The translations under genes were made by a program, and so were the position numbers. Below, in pieces: positions 48,675 through 55,120 of a stretch of DNA of 64,000 nt (its first letter is position 1; every line of letters starts with the position of its first letter). The stretch lies in the NCBI RefSeq assembly GCF_900115295.1, contig NZ_FOVZ01000002.1, forward strand, positions 930,001 to 994,000. Reading direction: 5' to 3'. Source of the stretch: Sphingomonas sp. OK281. GTDB lineage: Bacteria; Pseudomonadota; Alphaproteobacteria; Sphingomonadales; Sphingomonadaceae. The notes under the pieces were generated by a model that did no database searches, was not told the origin of the DNA, and saw only the letters and a list, made by a program, of their open reading frames with translations.

Positions 48675-49991
48675 TCAGGCTGCTTCTGCGATCCGTTCGA
48701 TCCCGGTGAGGGAGTTCGGGCCCGCAGCCGCCAGCGTGACCTCCACCAAGTCGCCGATCGCGTGGTTGCCGATCAGGTGGACCGATTGCAGCCAGGGGGA
48801 CTTGCCGATCAGCTGGCCGGGGAGTTTTCCCGCGCGTTCGAGCAGGACCGAGCAGGTGCGGCCGACGGTGGCGGCGTTGAAGGCGTGCTGGTCGCGGTTG
48901 AGCGCGGCCTGGAGGCGCTGGAGGCGTTCGTCCATGACCGATTCCGGGACCTGCTCGACGATCGATGCCGCGGGGGTGCCGGGGCGGGGGCTGTATTTGA
49001 AGCTGTAGGCCTGTGCGTAGCCGACCGCGTCGACGAGGCTCAGCGTGTCCTCGAACTCGGCGTCGGTCTCGCCGGGGAAGCCGACGATGAAGTCGCCCGA
49101 CAGCGCGATGTCGGGGCGGACTTCGCGGACGCGGTCGAGCAGGCGGAGGTAGGAGTCGCGGGTGTGGCTCCGGTTCATCGCCTTCAGCACGCGGTCGCTA
49201 CCGGCCTGCACGGGAAGGTGGAGGAACGGCATCAGGCTCTCGATATCGCGGTGTGCGTCGATCAGGCCTTGGGTCATGTCGTTGGGGTGGCTGGTAGTAT
49301 AGCGGATGCGCGCGAGGCTCGGAATGCGGTCGAGGTCGCGGATCAGGTCGTGGAGGCCGCGCTCGTTTTCCGACCACGCGTTGACGTTCTGGCCGAGCAG
49401 CGTGATCTCGCGCGCACCGGCGTCGACCAGCGCCTTGGCCTCGTCGACGATCGCCGCGAATGGCCGGCTGATCTCTGCGCCTCTCGTGTAGGGGACGACG
49501 CAATAGGTGCAGAATTTGTCGCAGCCTTCCTGTACGGTCAGGAACGCCGAGGGGGCGACCTTCCGCCGAGCGGGGAGCGCGCCGAATTTCGACAGCAGCG
49601 GCATATCGGTGTCGAGCGAGGGCGTGCCGGCGGCGGCCTTGGCAACGAGCTCGGGCAGGTTGTGATAGGCTTGCGGGCCTACGACGATGTCGACCTTGGC
49701 TCGCGTGAAGATCTCCTCGCCCTCGGCTTGCGCGACGCAGCCGGCGACGGCGATCATCGGCGTCTTGCCGGACTTGCGACGCTGGTCCTTCCGGAGGCGA
49801 CCGATGTCCGAATAGACCTTTTCGGTGGCGCGTTCGCGAATGTGGCAGGTGTTGAGGACGACGACGTCGGCGTCGACCGCGTCGGCTTGCGTGAGGCCCT
49901 GGGCGGCCATCAGTTCGGCCATGCGCTCGCCGTCGTAGACGTTCATCTGGCAGCCGAAGGATTTTACGTGGAAGGTTTTGGGGGGAGACAT
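48675..49991 (-). CDS. miaB: tRNA-2-methylthio-N6-dimethylallyladenosine synthase
   Basis: Radical SAM methylthiotransferase that modifies A37 of tRNAs. 438 residues. The N-terminal UPF0004 domain has three cluster cysteines (SFGCQMN, LNTCHIR, VAGCVAQ). The radical SAM CxxxCxxC is in [18 protein letters not shown]. Core segments include GQNVNAWSE and [17 protein letters not shown]; a TRAM domain closes the protein ([25 protein letters not shown]). First gene of the miaB-phoH-(vapBC)-ybeY-corC block. Confidence 0.96.
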   Translation of the reverse strand: MSPPKTFHVKSFGCQMNVYDGERMAELMAAQGLTQADAVDADVVVLNTCHIRERATEKVYSDIGRLRKDQRRKSGKTPMIAVAGCVAQAEGEEIFTRAKVDIVVGPQAYHNLPELVAKAAAGTPSLDTDMPLLSKFGALPARRKVAPSAFLTVQEGCDKFCTYCVVPYTRGAEISRPFAAIVDEAKALVDAGAREITLLGQNVNAWSENERGLHDLIRDLDRIPSLARIRYTTSHPNDMTQGLIDAHRDIESLMPFLHLPVQAGSDRVLKAMNRSHTRDSYLRLLDRVREVRPDIALSGDFIVGFPGETDAEFEDTLSLVDAVGYAQAYSFKYSPRPGTPAASIVEQVPESVMDERLQRLQAALNRDQHAFNAATVGRTCSVLLERAGKLPGQLIGKSPWLQSVHLIGNHAIGDLVEVTLAAAGPNSLTGIERIAEAA

Positions 49992-50075
49992 GCGGGAGGC
50001 CCTACCAAATTTGTGCGCGCGGGGGGAGGGGGCGTTGCTGGTTGGTATAGCGTGGAAGGGCGCTTGGCGATTTGC

Positions 50076-50179
50076 ACCTCCCCGGCGGAGGCGGGGCGCA
50101 GTTGGGGGACGTCGCTAACTGAGCTCTGCGTCTCATTACTGCGACCTTTCCAACTGGGCCCCGGCCTTCGCCGGGGTGG
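50076..50179. repeat. Palindromic repeat, family A (copy 6)
   Basis: CACCTCCCCGGCGGAGGCGGGGCGC...GTTGG to CCAACTGGGCCCCGGCCTTCGCC..GGTGG, with GGACGTCGCTAACTGAG and TTACTGCGACCTTTC in the inner arms. Between the convergently/serially read miaB and plsC. Confidence 0.87.
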
Positions 50180-50214
50180 CGGCTGAGATTGGGGATAGGT
50201 GGGAGCTTCCCTCC

Positions 50215-50276
50215 CTTGTTCTCCCGCGAAGGCGGGAGTCCAGTCTGGGCCCCCGCCTTCGCGGGGGAACACTCTT
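50215..50276. repeat. Short palindrome, family D (copy 2)
   Basis: GTTCTCCCGCGAAGGCGGGAGTCCAG-T-CTGGGCCCCCGCCTTCGC..GGGGGAAC, about 52 bp of dyad with a few mismatches. Same design as the perfect palindrome inside pyrD. It lies 8 bp from the plsC stop. Confidence 0.85.
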
Positions 50277-50284
50277 TGTTCGGG

Positions 50285-51001
50285 CTACAGCGCTTCCATG
50301 CGGCGGCGGGCTTCGGCGGCTATGGCTTTGCGGTCGCCGTACTCTGCGGAGTCGAAAGGTTCGGCGAAGTGCAGCGTCGCGACGAAACTGCCTTTGCGCT
50401 CGAGGACGCGGGCGGCGTGGTGTTGGCCGGGCTCGTCGCCGACCCAGGCCAGTTCGTTCGTCGCCACGCCATAATCGATGCGGACCGGTTGGACCTTCAC
50501 GCCGGGTGGGGGCGGATCGAGCGCCGCCAGCAACGCGGCCTTGAAGGGGAGGAGCGAGGTGCCGTCGCCCGTCGTGCCCTCGGGAAAAAGGGTTACGGGC
50601 CAGTCGGCTGCGAGGGCGTCGCGGATCTGGGCGATCTGGGCCGCTACGGCCATGCGGTCGGCCCGCGAGACGAAGATAGTGTGGTTGAGCGTGCAGAGCC
50701 AGCCGACCAGTGGCGCGCTACGCAACTCGGATTTGGCGACGAACGCGGTCCCGGTCGCTCCCGACAAGAGCAGGATGTCGATCCAGCTCAAGTGGTTCGA
50801 AACGAAGACGACTTCGTGGCGAAGCGGCGTGCCGACGACGCGGGGTCGGGCGCCGACTATGCGCGCGACGAGCCCCAGGAAGCGCGGCGGCCAAGGCGAC
50901 TTGCGGCCGAACAGCCGCCACGCGCAGTGCAACGGCAGCGCTATGATCAGCGCGAGCACCAGCGCCGCCAACCGCGCGCCGAGGCGGATCCTGCCAATCA
51001 G
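50285..51001 (-). CDS. plsC: 1-acyl-sn-glycerol-3-phosphate acyltransferase family
   Basis: It adds the second acyl chain in phospholipid synthesis. 238 residues assuming a CTG start at 51001, preceded by AAGGA with 5 nt spacing and giving the homologous beginning (I/M)-GRIRLGARLAALVLALIIALP with one N-terminal membrane helix. No ATG or GTG gives a complete helix with a ribosome-binding site. Catalytic motif SNHLSWIDILLL (NHx4D) and the substrate motif FPEGTTGDG are intact. It starts 1 bp after the fur stop, so the pair is co-transcribed. Confidence 0.9.
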   Translation of the reverse strand: MIGRIRLGARLAALVLALIIALPLHCAWRLFGRKSPWPPRFLGLVARIVGARPRVVGTPLRHEVVFVSNHLSWIDILLLSGATGTAFVAKSELRSAPLVGWLCTLNHTIFVSRADRMAVAAQIAQIRDALAADWPVTLFPEGTTGDGTSLLPFKAALLAALDPPPPGVKVQPVRIDYGVATNELAWVGDEPGQHHAARVLERKGSFVATLHFAEPFDSAEYGDRKAIAAEARRRMEAL

Positions 51002-51002
51002 C

Positions 51003-51425
51003 TCAGTCCTTGCGGGTGAGCGCGACGCCGTAGAGTTCCATGCGGTGGTCGACCAGCCGGAAGCCCAGTTTCTCCGCAATCGCCTTCTGCAACTGCTCGA
51101 GTTCGGGATCGACGAATTCGATCACCTTGCCGCTCTCGACGTCGATCAAATGATCGTGATGCGCTTCGGGCGCGGGCTCGTAGCGCGCGCGGCCGTCGCC
51201 GAAATCGTGGCGATCGAGGATGCCGGCTTCCTCGAACAGGCGGACCGTGCGGTACACCGTCGCGATCGAGATGCCGGGGTCGATCTGCGACGCGCGCTCA
51301 TAGACTTTCTCGACGTCGGGATGGTCGTCCGCCTCGGACAGCACGCGCGCGATGACGCGGCGCTGCTCGGTAATGCGCAGGCCCTTCTCGTTGCAGAGTG
51401 CTTCCAGATCGATCTTGCGCGGCAT
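51003..51425 (-). CDS. fur: Fur-family transcriptional regulator
   Basis: A 140-residue metal-dependent repressor (iron or manganese). N-terminal winged helix RITEQRRVIARVLSEADDHPDVEKVY and ISIATVYRTVRLFEEAGI; the regulatory metal site is HHDHLIDVESGKVIEF with downstream His/Glu. The CxxC that binds structural zinc in gamma-proteobacterial Fur is missing (IDVES), as is common in alphaproteobacteria. Fur here may sense iron or manganese (Mur); sequence cannot decide. A 6-bp inverted repeat with 14-nt spacing lies 43 bp upstream. Confidence 0.93.
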   Translation of the reverse strand: MPRKIDLEALCNEKGLRITEQRRVIARVLSEADDHPDVEKVYERASQIDPGISIATVYRTVRLFEEAGILDRHDFGDGRARYEPAPEAHHDHLIDVESGKVIEFVDPELEQLQKAIAEKLGFRLVDHRMELYGVALTRKD

Positions 51426-51467
51426 ATGTCATTCCCTCGTTGCGTACCATGTAGGGCGTTCGCGCTG

Positions 51468-51493
51468 TTGCGAAAAGGGATAGTGACTCGCAA
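51468..51493. promoter_or_regulatory. Inverted repeat upstream of fur
   Basis: TTGCGA-N14-TCGCAA in the 74-bp rimI-fur gap. On the minus strand TTATTGCGAGTCACTATC loosely resembles a Fur-box half, so autoregulation is possible. Confidence 0.4.
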
Positions 51494-51499
51494 TAAGCC

Positions 51500-51988
51500 T
51501 TAAGCGTTGATAACTTTCGAATATGTATGTGCGTCGTATGCGACGCCGGTCTTGCCGCGGTAATAGGCGCGACGCTCGCCGACCTTCACGAACCCGTGAT
51601 GCGCGTACATCTTGACCGCGTCGTTGCCGGCGCGGACCTCGAGATGGAGCTTGGCAATGGCGCCGACCGAGCAGTCGGCGATGGCGGCGCGGATGAGCGC
51701 AGTACCGACGCCGCGGCGGCGATAATCGGGTGCGACCGCGATCAGCAACAGTTCGGCTTCGTCGGCGACTGACCGGGTCATCGTGAAGCCGGCGGGGAAG
51801 TCGTCGACAAAGGCGAGGGTCAGGTGGACGCCGGTCAGCGCGAGCACGCCGAGGCACTGGCTGCGCGTCCACGCCTCGCCGTAGCGCGGGTCAAACGCGT
51901 CGGTCATCAAGGCGTCGACGATCGCGAGATCGCGTGCGTCGCCGGTGCGGAGTGTAACGGTGCGCGTAGCGACTTGGCGCGTGGCCAT
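51500..51988 (-). CDS. rimI: Ribosomal protein S18-alanine N-acetyltransferase-like GNAT protein
   Basis: A 162-residue GNAT acetyltransferase. IAVAPDYRRRGVGTALIRAAI holds the acetyl-CoA-binding R/Q-x-x-G-x-G/A loop, and the C-terminal LEVRAGNDAVKMYAHHGFVKVGERRAYYRG is typical of RimI. It sits next to tsaB, the normal partner arrangement (tsaB-rimI) in many genomes, and the two share one base at the TAATG junction. RimI acetylates S18 in E. coli; a wider N-terminal acetylation role is possible. Confidence 0.92.
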   Translation of the reverse strand: MATRQVATRTVTLRTGDARDLAIVDALMTDAFDPRYGEAWTRSQCLGVLALTGVHLTLAFVDDFPAGFTMTRSVADEAELLLIAVAPDYRRRGVGTALIRAAIADCSVGAIAKLHLEVRAGNDAVKMYAHHGFVKVGERRAYYRGKTGVAYDAHTYSKVINA

Positions 51989-52605
51989 TAATTCGGGACC
52001 GACGGCTTGGCGTCGGGCGCGCGGCCGTAGATCGGGCTCGGCGCTAGCGCGGTCAGCTTCGCGGGCAATAGGACCGCGGAGGCTGCATCCGGAAGCGCTT
52101 CGGTGAGGTCCAAGCCGTCATCGAGCGCGGTGAGCCAGCGGATGCCGTTGCCGACTGCGCGGCGCCCAGCTAGCGCGGCGAGCGCGGCGTCGGGCTTCAG
52201 CGATACCATGTCGGATCGCGGCGACAGATCGGCGGAGAACGCTTGCATGAAGACCTCGCCATGCCCGCCTTCCATGATCACCGCAATATCGTCGGTTAAG
52301 CGGTCGGCGAAACCGGCGGCGGCGATGAGCGGAAGCGAGGAAAAGCCGGCGATTTCCGCGCCCCAGCCGAGTGCGAGGCCACGGGCGGCGGCGATGCCTA
52401 CGCGGACGCCGGTAAAGCTGCCGGGGCCGCAATCTACGATTATGCGGTCGGCGCGGCCGCCGTCGGGGAGCTCGGCGATCATCGGGATCAGCCGCTCGGC
52501 ATGGCCGCGGCCGACGACTTCGTGCGCGCGGGCGACGATGGCGCCGTCTTCGATGAGGGCAACCGAGCAGGCGGTGGTGGATGTTTCGATTACTAGCGTG
52601 CGCAA
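51988..52605 (-). CDS. tsaB: tRNA threonylcarbamoyladenosine biosynthesis protein TsaB
   Basis: TsaB is the non-catalytic partner of TsaD in t6A37 modification. 205 residues of the ASKHA fold: TLVIETSTTACSVALIEDG (phosphate-1 region), CGPGSFTGVRVGIAAARGLALGW (the conserved GPGSFTGLR motif). The final part is variable (SPIYGRAPDAKPSVPN). Its stop overlaps the rimI start by one base. Full length for the short alphaproteobacterial form. Confidence 0.95.
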   Translation of the reverse strand: MRTLVIETSTTACSVALIEDGAIVARAHEVVGRGHAERLIPMIAELPDGGRADRIIVDCGPGSFTGVRVGIAAARGLALGWGAEIAGFSSLPLIAAAGFADRLTDDIAVIMEGGHGEVFMQAFSADLSPRSDMVSLKPDAALAALAGRRAVGNGIRWLTALDDGLDLTEALPDAASAVLLPAKLTALAPSPIYGRAPDAKPSVPN

Positions 52606-52612
52606 GTCTTAT

Positions 52613-52713
52613 TCCCTCTCCCCCTCGGGGAGAGGGCTAGGGTGAGGGGCGCCGCCAGCGCTGCCCTTCCCAACTGCCCCTCACCCCGACCCTCTCCCCG
52701 CAGGGGAGAGGGA
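52613..52713. repeat. Palindromic repeat, family F (copy 2)
   Basis: CCCTCTCCCCCTCGGGGAGAGGG...GGTGAGGGGC to GCCCCTCACCCCGACCCTCTCCCCGCAGGGGAGAGGG. Between tsaB start and the nitroreductase stop, same strand genes. Confidence 0.85.
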
Positions 52714-52725
52714 GCAGGTCCCGCC

Positions 52726-53319
52726 TCAAGCGATGCTATTGAACTTCGCGAAGTCGGGGCGGGGCGAGCGGGCGTAGATCGTCGCGGGGTCGCCGTGGCC
52801 GAGCGTCGAGATGAAGTTGGTCCGCACCGCGGGCGTATCGTGGAAGAACGCCGCGTCGACCTTGCCCGCGTCGAAGCCCGACATCGGCCCGGTATCGAGC
52901 CCGAGCATCCGCGCGGCGATGATGAAATACGCGCCCTGCAGCGACGAGTTGCGGAACGCCGAGGCTTCGCGAAGTTCGGCGTTGCCGTCGAACCACGACT
53001 TCGCATCGGCATGCGGGAACAGCTCAGGCAGGTGTTCGTGGAAATTGGTGTCCATGCCGATGATCACCGACACTGGGGCCTTGAGGATCTTGGGCTGGTT
53101 CTGCGCGCTGCAAGCGTCGGCGAGCTTCTGCTTGGCTTCGTCGCTGACCACCCAGATCAGGCGTGCGGGGAGCTGGTTCGCGGAGGTCGGGCCCCACTTC
53201 ATCAGGTCCCAGATCGCGTGCAGCTCGGACTCGGCGACCGGCTGGTCGGCGTAGCCGTTATAGCTGCGCGCGTCCCGGAAGACGGTGTCGAAGGCGGTAT
53301 CGTCGAGTTTCTCGCGCAT
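52726..53319 (-). CDS. Nitroreductase family protein (RutE/HadB-like)
   Basis: A 197-residue flavin oxidoreductase of the malonic semialdehyde reductase (RutE) group. FDTVFRDARSYNGYADQPV and DLMKWGPTSANQLPARLIWV carry the FMN-binding Arg/Ser and Asn. FRNSSLQGAYFIIAARMLGLDTGPMSGFDAGKVD is the second half of the nitroreductase fold. RutE would reduce malonic semialdehyde from uracil breakdown, but no other rut genes are here. Its ATG overlaps the NifU-protein stop (TGATG). Confidence 0.9.
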   Translation of the reverse strand: MREKLDDTAFDTVFRDARSYNGYADQPVAESELHAIWDLMKWGPTSANQLPARLIWVVSDEAKQKLADACSAQNQPKILKAPVSVIIGMDTNFHEHLPELFPHADAKSWFDGNAELREASAFRNSSLQGAYFIIAARMLGLDTGPMSGFDAGKVDAAFFHDTPAVRTNFISTLGHGDPATIYARSPRPDFAKFNSIA

Positions 53320-53891
53320 CAGACGGCTCTCACTTCGGTGACTTCGGGAACATAGTATTTCAGCAGCTGCTCGATGCCGTTCTTGAGCGTGGCGCTCGAC
53401 GACGGGCAGCCGGCGCAGGCGCCCTGAAGCTGGAGGAAGACCTTGCCCTTGTCGAAGCCGCGATAGACGATGTCACCACCGTCGTTCGCCACCGCAGGTC
53501 GCACGCGCGTGTCGATCAGCTCGCGGATCTGCGCGACGATGTCGGCGTCCGCGGGGTCGTCCGACAGCGCGGGCTCGTCCGACGGCACCGAGAAGCCGGC
53601 GCGCGCAGGCTTGAACAGCGGCATCGCGGCGGAGAAGTGATCGAGCAGGATCGCGAGTACGTCTGGCTTGAGGTCCGACCAGGCGGTGCCGGGCGCGGCC
53701 GTGACCGAGACGAAATCGCGGCCGAAGAACACGCCGGTGACGTCGCCGAGGCCGAAGATCGCATCGGCGAGCGAACTCACCTCGGCTTCCTCGGGGGTCG
53801 CGAAGTCGCGCGTGCCGGCTTCCATGACGGTGCGTCCCGGCAGGAACTTCAGCGTCGACGGGTTGGGAGTGGATTCCGTTTCGATGAGCAT
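53319..53891 (-). CDS. NifU/NFU1-type iron-sulphur scaffold protein
   Basis: 190 residues from the Met at 53891 (MLIETESTPNPSTLKFLPG); a Met three codons earlier (53900) is also possible. The N-terminal NFU domain covers about residues 1-85. The C-terminal NifU domain ends FLQLQGACAGCPSSSATLKNGIEQLL with the cluster-binding CxxC. It delivers iron-sulphur clusters to apoproteins. The overlap with the nitroreductase start suggests co-translation, though the pair has no obvious common pathway. The start has no strong ribosome-binding site. Confidence 0.93.
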   Translation of the reverse strand: MLIETESTPNPSTLKFLPGRTVMEAGTRDFATPEEAEVSSLADAIFGLGDVTGVFFGRDFVSVTAAPGTAWSDLKPDVLAILLDHFSAAMPLFKPARAGFSVPSDEPALSDDPADADIVAQIRELIDTRVRPAVANDGGDIVYRGFDKGKVFLQLQGACAGCPSSSATLKNGIEQLLKYYVPEVTEVRAV

Positions 53892-53990
53892 GAGGGGCAT
53901 GTGGCCCGAAGGGGGCGGGGGATCAAGCGCGGAACGGGAAACGGTTTCTTTCGGGGGGTGAGGGGCGGGGGCACAGTAACCGTACTTCTT

Positions 53991-54099
53991 GCCCCCCTCC
54001 CTCGTGAAGGGAGGGGTTGGGGGTGGGTGGGTTCGCAATTGCCGTCACGCCAGCCAAGCGGCCGACCCACCCCCAGCCCCTCCCTTCCAGGGAGGGGAG
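53991..54099. repeat. Palindromic repeat, family C (copy 3)
   Basis: CCCCCCTCCCTCGTGAAGGGAGGGGTTGGG to CCGACCCACCCCCAGCCCCTCCCTTCCAGGGAGGGG. It ends 10 bp before the stop of the Asp/Asn hydroxylase gene. Confidence 0.85.
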
Positions 54100-54108
54100 C
54101 TAGAAGTG

Positions 54109-54972
54109 TCAGACGTCCATCGCCTTCACCGCGGCGTTCCAGCTGCCGATGTTGCGGACCGCGTCCTGGACGAAGGCGGAGCGGCGCACCACGCCAAGGA
54201 ACAGGTCGGCGATCCACTTGCCCGGATTGCGCAACGGCCGTTCGAACTGGATCAGCAGCACGACGCGGGTGCCGGTCGTGTCGTTCCAGACCTCGTGCTG
54301 GTAGGTGTCGTCGAACACGAGGGTCTCGCCTTCCGCCCAACGTACCACGCGGTCGTGGACGCGCATCCGGACGTCGCCGTCGCGGGGCACGATCAGGCCG
54401 AGGTGGCAGGTGATGAGGCCCTTGGTCACGCCGCGATGCTCGGGGATGTGCGTGCCCGGCGCGAGGATCGAGAAGAACGCACTGTTGAGACCGGGGATGC
54501 GCGCGACCGCCGCTGCCGTGTGTGGGCACCGCGCGAGGCTTTCCTCGATCGGGTAGCCATAGCCGTACAGGAAGAACGAGCGCCATTTGTCGACTTCGGC
54601 GATCGAGCGGTGATCGGGCGAGATCGTCGCGAGGCTGGGCGACGCCTCGCCTTGCAGCGCGACGCGGACGGCTTCGTCGCGGATCGCGGCCCAGTTCTCG
54701 CGCAGGCCTGCGGTCCAGGCGAAGTCGCGGACGTCGAGCACCGGATCATTGGCGACCAGCGAGGATGACGCGATCATGCGGTCGAACACGCCGCGCAGGT
54801 GCTTGCCGACGCGGATGATCAGCGGGCGGTTGGCTTCAGCGACCATCGGGCCGCCGGGTTTGGGTGCGCCCGAGATCACGTTCAGATCGGGTACGCGAGC
54901 GCCGCGCCGTACCGCCGGCTCGCCCGATTCCCGCCACAATGAAGACTGCCCCAGTTCGGCTCCGACCGTCAT
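54109..54972 (-). CDS. Aspartyl/asparaginyl beta-hydroxylase domain protein
   Basis: A 287-residue Fe(II)/2-oxoglutarate oxygenase of the AspH/LpxO group. GTHIPEHRGVTKGLITCHLGLIVP holds the first His of the iron site and 2-OG contacts; TLVFDDTYQHEVWNDTTGTRVVLLIQFERPL holds the second His and Arg. Preceding SFFLYGYGYPIEESLARCP is typical of the family. Bacterial members hydroxylate lipid A acyl chains (LpxO) or peptides. This organism type has glycosphingolipids, so the substrate is open. AGGG sits 5 nt before the ATG at 54972. Confidence 0.88.
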   Translation of the reverse strand: MTVGAELGQSSLWRESGEPAVRRGARVPDLNVISGAPKPGGPMVAEANRPLIIRVGKHLRGVFDRMIASSSLVANDPVLDVRDFAWTAGLRENWAAIRDEAVRVALQGEASPSLATISPDHRSIAEVDKWRSFFLYGYGYPIEESLARCPHTAAAVARIPGLNSAFFSILAPGTHIPEHRGVTKGLITCHLGLIVPRDGDVRMRVHDRVVRWAEGETLVFDDTYQHEVWNDTTGTRVVLLIQFERPLRNPGKWIADLFLGVVRRSAFVQDAVRNIGSWNAAVKAMDV

Positions 54973-55120
54973 CTCTACCCTGTATCCCCGCGCGCTGCGG
55001 CGCCGATCCCCTTGTTAGGACACGATATACCGCCGGTGTTGGACGAAATGATGGCATCGGCACGATCGGTGCGGAGGCAGGGCACTGGCGAGCGACGTCC
55101 GTGGCCGCTACAGGTGCGGC

